In this document: one piece after another, positions 18,534-26,070 of the stretch | Numbering within the stretch: position 1 is the stretch's first letter | Layout of the letters: each line of letters starts with the position of its first letter | Source of the DNA: Pseudomonas sp. MYb60 | GTDB taxonomy: Bacteria; Pseudomonadota; Gammaproteobacteria; Pseudomonadales; Pseudomonadaceae | DNA: 64,000 nucleotides | NCBI RefSeq assembly: GCF_002979555.1 | Contig: NZ_PCOZ01000002.1 | Location: 1-64,000, forward strand | Reading direction: 5' to 3' | The notes under the pieces: generated by a model | What the model saw: only the letters and a program-made list of their open reading frames with translations | What the model was told of the DNA's origin: nothing | Databases searched by the model: none | Program-made: the position numbers and the translations under genes

Positions 18534-19634
18534 TCAGAACTCGATGCGCACATCACCCTTCGGCACGCTGCAGCACGACAGGATGTAGCCCTCGGCTTCG
18601 TCCTCTTCGGTAATGCCGCCGTTGTGTTCCATCTCCACCTCCCCGCCCAGCTTCATCACCTTGCACGTGCCACAGATGCCCATGCCGCAGGCTTTCGGGA
18701 TCATCAAGCCGAGCTTGGCTGCTGCTGCGTGCACGGTTTCGCCCGGTACCACGCGGATGCTTTTGCCCGAGGCAATGAATTCCACTTGATGCAAATCCGC
18801 CAGGTCGACTTCAGGCGCATCCGCCGCTTGTTCGGCTTGCTCCACCGCATCGGCACGGGCTTCTGGTGGCGTCGCACCGAAGGATTCTTCGTGATAACGC
18901 GTCATGTCGAACCCTGCCACTTCCAGCAGGCGCTTCACGGCATTCATGTAGGGTGTCGGGCCGCAGCAGAACACTTCGCGCTCGAGGAAGTCCGGCACCA
19001 TCAGTTCGAGCATCTTGTGGTTCAGGTAGCCGCGATAGCCTGCCCAAGGTTCGCCCAGGCCGTGCTTCTCGCAGATCAGGTGCAAGCTGAAGTTGTCGAT
19101 CCGCGACGCCATGTGTTCCAGCTCGCGGTGGTAGATGATGTCCTTGGGTGAGCGGGCGCTGTGGATGAACGTCATGTCGACATTGGCGTTGGTGTCGTAG
19201 AACCAACGCGCCATGGACATCACCGGCGTGATGCCGACGCCGCCGCTGAGGTACAGCACCTTCGGGCTTGGGAAGTCGATGGCATTGAACAGCCCCACCG
19301 GCCCGTGCACCGCCAGTTCCTGGCCTTCGTGCAGCGTGTCGTGCAACCAGTTGGACACCTTGCCGCCCGGCACGCGCTTGATGGTCACCGAGAAGCTGTA
19401 CGGTACCGACGGCGAACTGGAGATGGTGTACGAGCGCATGATCGGCTGGCCTTCGATTTCCAGCTCCAGGGTGACGAACTGCCCGGGCTTGAAAAAGAAC
19501 AGGATGGGTTGGTCGGCCATGAAACAAAAGGTGCGCACGTCCCAGGTTTCCTGGATGACTTTGACGCAACGGACGATGTGCCGACCATTGGCCCAGGTCT
19601 GGGTGGTTACCGGATTCAGGAAGCTGTTGGACAT
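18534..19634 (-). CDS. gbcB: Glycine betaine monooxygenase reductase subunit
   Basis: A 366-residue electron-transfer partner of GbcA. An FAD-binding ferredoxin-reductase half (about 15-255, with RSYTISSSP and YLSGGVGITP) is followed by a plant-type [2Fe-2S] domain with Cys316, Cys321, Cys324 and Cys354 or 355. It passes electrons from NAD(P)H to the Rieske oxygenase, which demethylates glycine betaine to dimethylglycine. The frame continues upstream, but MSNSFLNPVT at 19634 is the natural start. It is divergent from gbcA across 282 bases. Confidence 0.95.
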   Translation of the reverse strand: MSNSFLNPVTTQTWANGRHIVRCVKVIQETWDVRTFCFMADQPILFFFKPGQFVTLELEIEGQPIMRSYTISSSPSVPYSFSVTIKRVPGGKVSNWLHDTLHEGQELAVHGPVGLFNAIDFPSPKVLYLSGGVGITPVMSMARWFYDTNANVDMTFIHSARSPKDIIYHRELEHMASRIDNFSLHLICEKHGLGEPWAGYRGYLNHKMLELMVPDFLEREVFCCGPTPYMNAVKRLLEVAGFDMTRYHEESFGATPPEARADAVEQAEQAADAPEVDLADLHQVEFIASGKSIRVVPGETVHAAAAKLGLMIPKACGMGICGTCKVMKLGGEVEMEHNGGITEEDEAEGYILSCCSVPKGDVRIEF

Positions 19635-19755
19635 GCTGGTTCTCCACTGCCGATGTTCGGCTTTATGGTGGCGATTCTGCGTAACGCCGCAAACGCCCAT
19701 TTACCTATCTGCGACATTCACATACTTATCGCGACCAGCCCCCAGGGACATAGGG

Positions 19756-19794
19756 TTGGGCGTCGGGAACAGATTGGGCCATGTCGCCCATGGA
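19756..19794. promoter_or_regulatory. Possible AraC-type half-sites in the gbcB-gbcA intergenic region
   Basis: GTCG cores at 19762-19765 and 19783-19786 are 21 bases apart in the divergent promoter region. Flanks match only partly (7 of 18). GbdR controls gbcA and gbcB in P. aeruginosa, which makes a site here expected. The exact extent is uncertain. Confidence 0.25.
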
Positions 19795-19916
19795 TAAGGT
19801 TCGGCGCATCGGCGGCCCCACACTCGCTCCCAACACAGACGCTTTCTTTACGCCTTGCTGCAAACCTGATTAGCCACTTATCTCGGCCACACAGAATGGC
19901 CATGAGGACACACACG

Positions 19917-21212
19917 ATGGACGTCACCGCAACCTTAAGCTTGGGCGATCCGCTGGAACCCGCACGCAAGGCCACCGCGCAAATGCTGCAAGAGCGCGAG
20001 CGTACCTTTTCGCTGCCGCAGCCGTTCTACTCTGATGAGCGGCTGTTTGATATCGATATGCAGGAAATCTTCCAGAAAGAGTGGTTGATCGCCGGCATGA
20101 CCTGCGAGATCCCCACCAAGGGCAACTACATCACCCTGCAAATCGGCAAGAACCCGATCATCGTGATCCGTGGTGCCGACGGCGTGGTGCATGCGTTCCA
20201 CAACGTCTGCCGCCACCGTGGCTCGCGCCTGTGCACCAGCGACAAGGGCAAGGTGGCCAAACTGGTCTGCCATTACCACCAGTGGACCTACGAGCTAGAC
20301 GGTCGCCTGCTGTTCGCCGGCACCGAGATGGGCGCCGACTTCGACATGAAGCAGTACGGCCTCAAGCCGGTTAACGTGAAGACCGCGGGCGGCTACATCT
20401 TCATCAGCCTGGCTGAGAACCCGCCAGCCATCGATGATTTCCTGTCGACGCTGAACCATTACATGGAACCCTACGACATGGAGAACACCAAGGTGGCGAT
20501 TACTACCACCTTGATGGAGAAAGCCAACTGGAAGCTGGTGCTGGAAAACAACCGCGAGTGCTACCACTGCAACGCCTCCCACCCGGAGCTGCTGAAAACC
20601 CTGCTGGAATGGGACGATGTCACCGACCCGCGTGCCGACCAGGCGTTCAAGGACCACGTGGCGGCGTCCGCTGCCGCCTGGGATGCCGAGAAGATCCCGT
20701 ATGCCCACGCCAGCTTTGGCCTGCGTAACCGCATCGTGCGCATGCCGCTGCTCAAGGGCACCGTGTCGATGACCCTGGACGGCAAGCAAGGCTGCGCCAA
20801 ACTGATGGGCCGCATCAAGAACCCGGACCTGGGCTCGATGCGCATCCTGCACCTGCCCCACTCGTGGAACCACTGCATGGGCGACCACATCATCGTGTTC
20901 ACCGTGTGGCCGATCAGCGCGCAGGAGACCATGGTCACCACCAAGTGGCTGGTGCACAAGGACGCCGTCGAAGGCGTGGACTACGACGTCGAGCGCATGC
21001 GCCAGGTGTGGGACGCCACCAACGACCAGGACCGTCGCCTGGCCGAAGAAAACCAGCGCGGCATCAACTCCACGGCCTACCAGCCGGGCCCGTACTCCAA
21101 GACCTATGAGTTCGGCGTGGTGAACTTCGTTGACTGGTACAGCGAGCGCATGCTCAACAACCTCGGTGCCGCGCCAGCGCCGTACCTCAAGGGTGTGGCT
21201 GCGCACGAATAA
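19917..21212 (+). CDS. gbcA: Glycine betaine monooxygenase oxygenase subunit
   Basis: A 431-residue Rieske non-heme iron oxygenase. The Rieske [2Fe-2S] ligands are Cys98 and His100 (CRHRG) and Cys118 and His121 (CHYHQW). The catalytic iron site follows, with the NRECYHCNASHPE segment typical of this group. It removes one methyl of glycine betaine as formaldehyde, giving dimethylglycine. GAGGA eight bases before the ATG at 19917 supports that start over the in-frame ATG at 19902. It is followed by a REP and then the DnaA-box region. Confidence 0.96.
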   Translation: MDVTATLSLGDPLEPARKATAQMLQERERTFSLPQPFYSDERLFDIDMQEIFQKEWLIAGMTCEIPTKGNYITLQIGKNPIIVIRGADGVVHAFHNVCRHRGSRLCTSDKGKVAKLVCHYHQWTYELDGRLLFAGTEMGADFDMKQYGLKPVNVKTAGGYIFISLAENPPAIDDFLSTLNHYMEPYDMENTKVAITTTLMEKANWKLVLENNRECYHCNASHPELLKTLLEWDDVTDPRADQAFKDHVAASAAAWDAEKIPYAHASFGLRNRIVRMPLLKGTVSMTLDGKQGCAKLMGRIKNPDLGSMRILHLPHSWNHCMGDHIIVFTVWPISAQETMVTTKWLVHKDAVEGVDYDVERMRQVWDATNDQDRRLAEENQRGINSTAYQPGPYSKTYEFGVVNFVDWYSERMLNNLGAAPAPYLKGVAAHE

Positions 21213-21246
21213 ATGCCCGCTTCAATCAAACGGTAAATGCAGGTGT

Positions 21247-21279
21247 GTGTGGGAGGGGGCTTGCCCCCTCCCACATTTA
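21247..21279. repeat. REP palindrome after gbcA
   Basis: TGTGGGAGGGGGCTTGCC followed by the inverted CCCTCCCACA arm, 35 bases past the gbcA stop. Confidence 0.85.
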
Positions 21280-21339
21280 GAGCTGCACACTGTTCAAAAT
21301 TTGAGCAACTGCCACCCAACCCTCCAAACCCCTGCCCTC

Positions 21340-21911
21340 CAGCCTTTCCCCAACAACTTATCCACAAAGCCACCCACAGCAAATGTGGGCAAGTACGCTG
21401 CCGTGTCGAAATTAAACCAAGAAAATCCGTGACTTATTCAACTTCACCGATTTGACCTATACCTGATCAATTATTGACCACATCTCTACACACCATGTGT
21501 TTCGTGGCCTGCAGCGGTACGCAAACACCTTATCCACAGAACCGCCAACAGAGTTTGGGTGTAACTTCGCCAGCGCTGTGGAAAACCCAGTCAAACCTTC
21601 ACAAACCGGGGGTTTCAGCGCCTTTATGCTGTTTTCAGGGTGATTTGATTAATTTTTGATCAATCCTTTGCAAGCCTTAATTAACGTGGCCTGCAGACGA
21701 TAGCAAACATCTTATCCACAGAAGCGCCAACAGACTTTGGGGGCAACTTTGCCTCACACCAACCCCTTATCCACACGAAAACTCGCGTGAAAACCGTGAC
21801 TTAGCCTGGTTGTTTTTCGTACAAGGCTGCGCGAGCCTGTAAACACGTGGCCTGTGGACAACCACGAACACCTTATCCACAGCCTGGCTCACAGCGAATG
21901 TGGGTAACACC
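21340..21911 (+). other. DnaA-box cluster in diverged tandem repeats (non-coding)
   Basis: Five perfect TTATCCACA boxes, all in the same orientation, lie at 21358, 21530, 21712, 21767 and 21873. Near-boxes in the opposite orientation lie at 21577 (TGTGGAAAA) and 21853 (TGTGGACAA). Four of the perfect boxes sit in diverged units: 21504-21571 and 21686-21753 are close copies, 21847-21911 is more diverged, and the first (around 21358) is the weakest. The close copies share GTGGCCTGCAG, CAAACA(C/T)CTTATCCACAG, CGCCAACAGA and TTTGGG downstream. AT-rich segments with TGATCAA lie between units (21455-21480, 21640-21685). No convincing gene lies in 21213-22019. Possible roles are DnaA titration, DnaA-controlled transcription of the secretion island, or a relic origin. 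Confidence 0.7.
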
Positions 21912-22019
21912 AACGACTGTACAAAAAACAACCTGCATCTACACTCACCTTTGCAATCAATTTCACTAGCCTGGGTTAATGCGGAAGTCCTTGGCGGGAT
22001 GACAGGAGATAAAAAGGTG

Positions 22020-22514
22020 ATGTGGCCGGCCAACCCCAGCCATCACTGCGCCAAAGGTTTTACGCTGATTGAATTGCTACTGACGCTGGCCCTGCTGGCC
22101 ACACTCGCGACAGTCGCTTATCCGCTGACAGCGCTGATGGGTAAACGCGATCGGGAACTCGACTTGCAACGCTCGTTGCGGGAGATCCGTCGCGCCATTG
22201 ATGCCTACAAAGAAGCCTCCGACGACGGTCGCATCGAAAAGAGCGTTACCGACAGCGGTTATCCACCCAACTTGAAAAGCCTAGTGGAGGGCGTGACGGA
22301 TAAGACCGACCTGCAAGGCAACAAACTCTATTTTCTACGGCGCATCCCTCGCGATCCGGTATGCGAGTGCCCTGAACGTGCGTCCGAAAAGACCTGGCAA
22401 CTGCGCAGCTACAAGAGCACTGCCGACAACCCACAAGAGGGAGAAGATGTATTCGACGTTTCATCCCGCAGCCCCCGGGAGAGTTTGAATGGAACGTTAT
22501 ACAGCCACTGGTAA
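22020..22514 (+). CDS. Type II secretion pseudopilin-like protein 1
   Basis: A 164-residue protein with a prepilin peptidase site (KG-FTLIELLLTLA, cleavage after Gly13, Glu at mature +5) followed by a hydrophobic helix and a soluble domain with charged residues. The start at ATG 22020 follows GTG 22017 and an AGGAG at 22004. The tail has the DPV...TWQL pattern shared with the next gene. It is the first of three tandem pseudopilin-like genes and overlaps the next by 26 bases. It is a GspG-related minor or alternative pseudopilin of the island; the exact class (H, I, J or K) cannot be assigned. Confidence 0.75.
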   Translation: MWPANPSHHCAKGFTLIELLLTLALLATLATVAYPLTALMGKRDRELDLQRSLREIRRAIDAYKEASDDGRIEKSVTDSGYPPNLKSLVEGVTDKTDLQGNKLYFLRRIPRDPVCECPERASEKTWQLRSYKSTADNPQEGEDVFDVSSRSPRESLNGTLYSHW

Positions 22515-22869
22515 TCGGGGTTTTACCCTGATCGAGTTGCTGGTGGTCATGGCCATTATCGCCACCCTCATGACCCTGGTCACCCCACAATACTTTCGCC
22601 AGCACAGCAAGGCTCAGGAAACCGTGCTGCGTCATAACCTCTCGACCATTCGCCAGGCACTGGACCAATACCGCGAAGACCATGGCGCCAACCCCGAGTC
22701 CCTTCAAACCCTGGTAGATAAACGTTATCTGCGCGAAGTACCAAAAGATCCGGTCACCGGCAGCCGTGACACCTGGCAACTGCAAGCTTCCGACGAACAA
22801 GGCCTGGGCGACATACGCAGTGGCGCACCTGGAAATGCCCGTGACGGGAGCGCCTATGCAGACTGGTAA
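22489..22869 (+). CDS. Type II secretion pseudopilin-like protein 2 (GspG-related)
   Basis: A 126-residue protein with the classical RG-FTLIELLVVMA prepilin leader (10-residue leader ending in Gly, Glu at +5), a long N-terminal helix and a GspG-like body (ALDQYREDHGANPESLQTL) with the VPKDPVTGSRDTW turn. It lacks the calcium-site tail typical of full GspG. It overlaps both neighbours, indicating tight translational coupling. Confidence 0.82.
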   Translation: MERYTATGNRGFTLIELLVVMAIIATLMTLVTPQYFRQHSKAQETVLRHNLSTIRQALDQYREDHGANPESLQTLVDKRYLREVPKDPVTGSRDTWQLQASDEQGLGDIRSGAPGNARDGSAYADW

Positions 22870-23371
22870 ACAATGCCAGCACGGCTCGGTGTTCATGGGC
22901 ATGTTGGTGACCGTGGCCGTGGTGGCCGTGATGCTGATGGAAGCAGGCACACTGTGGTCCAGCGTGCTGCAGCGCGAGCGTGAACTGGAGTTGTTGGCGC
23001 GGGGCAATGAGATTCGCCGGGCGATCGGGCTTTATTACGCAGAGGGCAACACCTTTCCCAAGAAACTCGAAGACCTGGTGCTCGATCGGCGCAAACCGAC
23101 GATCAAGCGCTACCTGCGCAAAGTCTACGACGACCCGCTCACCGGCACCGCCGATTGGGGCGTGGTCGCAGGGCCGGGTGAAACCTTCATGGGTGTGTTC
23201 AGCAAAGCCAAGGGCACGCCATTCAAACAAGGCAACTTTGCCGTCATCAATCAAGGATTTACAGGGCAAGGCAGTTATCAAGGGTGGGTGTTTCTGCATG
23301 GCTCTGTGCAGAGTAATCCTGCAACCCGCATCGCTCCCGTGGGAGATCAACTGACCAATGACGGCAATTGA
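22856..23371 (+). CDS. Pseudopilin-like protein 3 without a canonical FTLIE site
   Basis: A 171-residue protein starting at ATG 22856, which overlaps the previous gene by 14 bases. The hydrophobic N-terminal segment begins HGSVFMGMLV, so the Gly is present but the usual FTLIE with Glu at +5 is not. The rest resembles the other two: an arginine-rich helix (RERELELLARGNEIRRAI), then YAEGNTFPKKLEDL and DDPLTGTADW. It is a divergent paralogue that may be a minor tip subunit; whether it is cleaved by prepilin peptidase is open. Confidence 0.65.
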   Translation: MQTGKQCQHGSVFMGMLVTVAVVAVMLMEAGTLWSSVLQRERELELLARGNEIRRAIGLYYAEGNTFPKKLEDLVLDRRKPTIKRYLRKVYDDPLTGTADWGVVAGPGETFMGVFSKAKGTPFKQGNFAVINQGFTGQGSYQGWVFLHGSVQSNPATRIAPVGDQLTNDGN

Positions 23372-23435
23372 ATAATCACCCTGATCGTTCCAGCAGTTCG
23401 GAACTTGTTTATCTGAATTGAAGGTGGACTAGAGC

Positions 23436-24965
23436 ATGAAGAACTTACAGTTGTATGTGAAAAACTTGATCACTGGGATGCTGGCGGCGATGCTCCTGAG
23501 CCCTGCCTTGGGATGGGCACATGGGGCATTGGACTTCCCGCCAACCCGCGCGGTGAATTGCCAGGTAACCGGCGGCTACTGGAACCCTCCGATTGTCGAT
23601 AAAGGTTGCCGAGAGTCGGCAAAAATATTTACTACCGATGCCGAAAAATCCTACCCCGCACAACAATGGAATGAGGTCGCCCACATTCCCTTTATTAACA
23701 ATCCAACGCTGACACAGATACAAGCAATCATCAAAGACGGCCAGATTTGCTCCGCCAACGACCCCAAAAAGGCCAGTTTGGATCTCGCGTTACCTGACTG
23801 GACAAAAACCTCCGTGATTTCGGGCCAGCCGCTGACTATGCGGCTCATCGGGACAGCGCCCCACGTGCCCAGCAAGCTTTTCGCATTCATAACCAGGCCG
23901 GGTTTCAACACCGCCACGGACACGTTGAAATGGAGCGATCTGGTGCCCTTGGGGGGCGCGGAATCACTCACCGTCGCCAAGACAGTCTATCCACCCAATA
24001 ACCCTCCTAAAATCTCTGGGGCCTGGGGCTACTTTGAAATCACGAGAACCATCCCGAGTGGCCTTTCGGGCAACGGTCTGATCGTGACTATCTGGGTCAG
24101 GAGCGACCCGGATGGAGAGTTCTTCATCGGCTGCTCTGATTCGAAATTCCAAGGCGGAGGGACGCCCGATCCGCTCACGCCCATCGGTCAATTCATCGGC
24201 ACAGAGATGCAAGCGCTTAAACCGGACGACAAGGTGCACTACCGAATCTTTGACGGTGGCGGTGCCAGAACCGAGCTTGTCGATATCACTCATTTGATCA
24301 CCGACAAAAATTTGGGCCCAGGCCAATGGGGCAAAGAACTTGCCGAAAAGGTCGATCGTTCAATCGCACAAGTAGGCGAGTTGCAATCTGATGGGACTGT
24401 AAAGTTCAACGCTGTAAATGCGTTGATGAATACCGTCTATGCCACGAGCCCGAGTTACACCGATGCAATGTCGATTATTGCAGGAGGAGGCCCGAGCCCA
24501 ATTGATCCAACACCGCCCACCGCTCATATCACGGGGCCAACGTCTGTTAAATCCGGACAGGCCATTACCTTTAGCGGGGCTGGATCGTCCGCGAAAAATG
24601 GCACGCCGTTGTTTCAATGGACGTTCCCAGTACTACAAGGTCCGCAAGACGGAACTACCGCGAGCGGTACTGCTTTGACGGTCAACGCGCCCACCAAATT
24701 CCAGGCACGCCTCAATGTGCGTGATCCGAAAAACGGTAAAACCGATCAAGCAGCGTTTGAGTTCACCGTGACGCCTGCCAGCGGTGGAACCCACCCCGAC
24801 TACGAAGAAGGCGCCCCCTACAAAGACGGCGATATCGTCACCCACAACGGCAAGAACTATAAATGCAAACCTCACCCTTTCACCGCCTGGTGCAGCGGTG
24901 CGGCGTGGGCCTATGCCCCTGGCGCAGGGACTGCGTGGCAACAAGCCTGGGAGCTGGTGCCCTGA
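23436..24965 (+). CDS. Secreted AA10 lytic polysaccharide monooxygenase / chitin-binding protein
   Basis: A 509-residue protein. The signal peptide (1-28, ending GWA) leaves His29 as the mature N-terminus, the first copper ligand of AA10 LPMOs, and His143 in APHVPSK fits the second. WVRSDPDGEFFIGC (about 220-233) matches the conserved segment near the axial aromatic. A GbpA/CbpD-like module (about 250-345), a PKD-like beta module (about 362-450) and a C-terminal CBM5/12 chitin-binding module (about 455-508, aromatic-rich) follow. The layout resembles P. aeruginosa CbpD with an added PKD-like domain. Its position inside the T2SS gene set marks it as the likely dedicated substrate. Chitin is the likely target; oxidative activity is inferred from the copper ligands. 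Confidence 0.88.
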   Translation: MKNLQLYVKNLITGMLAAMLLSPALGWAHGALDFPPTRAVNCQVTGGYWNPPIVDKGCRESAKIFTTDAEKSYPAQQWNEVAHIPFINNPTLTQIQAIIKDGQICSANDPKKASLDLALPDWTKTSVISGQPLTMRLIGTAPHVPSKLFAFITRPGFNTATDTLKWSDLVPLGGAESLTVAKTVYPPNNPPKISGAWGYFEITRTIPSGLSGNGLIVTIWVRSDPDGEFFIGCSDSKFQGGGTPDPLTPIGQFIGTEMQALKPDDKVHYRIFDGGGARTELVDITHLITDKNLGPGQWGKELAEKVDRSIAQVGELQSDGTVKFNAVNALMNTVYATSPSYTDAMSIIAGGGPSPIDPTPPTAHITGPTSVKSGQAITFSGAGSSAKNGTPLFQWTFPVLQGPQDGTTASGTALTVNAPTKFQARLNVRDPKNGKTDQAAFEFTVTPASGGTHPDYEEGAPYKDGDIVTHNGKNYKCKPHPFTAWCSGAAWAYAPGAGTAWQQAWELVP

Positions 24966-25020
24966 AACAATGATGTACCCACGCATATTCACTTAGTGGA
25001 TGTGCGTTAGCGCCAAACGT

Positions 25021-25046
25021 TATAGGGCGCCTTACGGCGCCTTATA
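25021..25046. terminator. Hairpin downstream of the LPMO gene
   Basis: Arms TATAGGGCGCC and GGCGCCTTATA (11 bp, one G-T pair) around a TTAC loop, about 55 bases past the LPMO stop. No T-run follows, so it is a stable 3' end structure or a factor-dependent terminator rather than a textbook one. Confidence 0.45.
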
Positions 25047-25128
25047 TCGAGCAACGCTACAGTTGAAGAGGTACTGGTTCCAACGCAGTTCTACCGGCGG
25101 TGCCCGTCTAAACAGCGGGCCGGGAGAG

Positions 25129-25137
25129 TTATACACA
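25129..25137 (+). promoter_or_regulatory. Isolated DnaA box upstream of gspG
   Basis: TTATACACA fits the TTATNCACA consensus and lies 36 bases before the gspG start. A near-box TTGTCCACA follows inside gspG at 25189. It may be linked to the cluster at 21.4-21.9 kb. Confidence 0.4.
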
Positions 25138-25172
25138 ACCGCCTTACCTTGGCACTCCCACAGGGTATTTCC

Positions 25173-25604
25173 ATGCGCGCTCGTACACTTGTCCACAGCA
25201 CTCAACGCGGCTTCACCTTGCTGGAGCTGCTGGTCGTTCTGCTCATCATCGCCCTCCTTGCCGGCTACGTCGGCCCCAAGATGTTCGATCGCCTCGAACT
25301 GGCCAAAGTCCAAACCGCTCAGGGCCAGATGAAATCCCTCGCGGATGCCTTGAACCAGTACCGCCTGGACAACGGCAACTACCCCGACGAAACCCTCGGG
25401 CTGAACGCCCTCATCGCCCGCCCCGCCAACGCCGGCAACTGGCAGGGCCCCTACCTGAAGTCCCTGCCGCCAGACCCCTGGGGCAACCCGTATCTGTTCA
25501 AAAACCCCGGTGCACCGCCCAATGACGCAGACATCATTTCCCTGGGCCGTGACGGCAAGGCCGGCGGAGTGAACACCTACGCCGACATCGTCTACGGACT
25601 CTGA
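25173..25604 (+). CDS. gspG: Major pseudopilin GspG
   Basis: A 143-residue protein with an RG-FTLLELLVVLLIIALLAG prepilin site and helix, and a classical GspG body: LPPDPWGNPYLF and the C-terminal GGVNTYADI that in GspG helps form the calcium site. The frame is open from a TTG at 25149, but ATG 25173 is preferred. It forms the main shaft of the T2SS pseudopilus. It is followed after one base by the transglycosylase start. Confidence 0.93.
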   Translation: MRARTLVHSTQRGFTLLELLVVLLIIALLAGYVGPKMFDRLELAKVQTAQGQMKSLADALNQYRLDNGNYPDETLGLNALIARPANAGNWQGPYLKSLPPDPWGNPYLFKNPGAPPNDADIISLGRDGKAGGVNTYADIVYGL

Positions 25605-25605
25605 C

Positions 25606-26070
25606 GTGCACACCCTGCGGCTGGCCCTGACCCTGTTGTGCCTTTCGGGCACCGTGCAGGCAACGTGCTGGCAGTCGGCGGCCAACCGCTATCACATCGA
25701 CCCGCTGTTGCTATATGCCATTGCCAAGGTCGAATCGAACCTCTACCCCCACGCACGCAATATCAACAGCGATGGCAGCCAGGACATCGGCCTGATGCAG
25801 ATCAACAGCCGCCACTTGCCCGCCCTTGCCCAATTCGGCATCACCGAACAGCACCTGATGACCCAGCCCTGTACCAGCGTGATGGTGGGCGCGTGGATTC
25901 TTGCCGGGTTCATTCGGGAAAAGGGCTACGGCTGGCAAGCAGTCGGCGCCTACAACGCTGGGGCAAAACCGGGGCGGGACCAACGCCGCGCACGTTATGC
26001 GAGGGCGGTGTGGCGCTACTACGGCGAGTTACTGCAACAGCGTCAGCGGCTGGCAAGGCAAACCCCATGA
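25606..26070 (+). CDS. Periplasmic lytic transglycosylase (SLT domain)
   Basis: A 154-residue protein with a GTG start, a signal peptide (about 1-19) and a goose-lysozyme-like SLT domain. The catalytic glutamate is in KVESNLYPHA, with the conserved GLMQINSRH and AYNAGAK segments after it. It resembles IagB/PilT-type specialised transglycosylases that open peptidoglycan for secretion machines. Its stop overlaps the gspF start (ATGA), tying it to assembly of this T2SS. Confidence 0.88.
   Translation: MHTLRLALTLLCLSGTVQATCWQSAANRYHIDPLLLYAIAKVESNLYPHARNINSDGSQDIGLMQINSRHLPALAQFGITEQHLMTQPCTSVMVGAWILAGFIREKGYGWQAVGAYNAGAKPGRDQRRARYARAVWRYYGELLQQRQRLARQTP

Noticed and set aside
21340..21911. The chromosomal origin oriC
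   Set aside because: The Pseudomonas origin lies by dnaA/rpmH; none of those genes is present here. A datA-like or relic role is preferred.
21213..22019. Small genes in the DnaA-box gap
   Set aside because: Only short frames without Shine-Dalgarno or sensible composition; the repeated units explain the sequence.
21900..22019. N-terminal extension of the first pseudopilin gene
   Set aside because: The added 40 residues precede a normal prepilin leader and would make it far too long; ATG 22020 is preferred.
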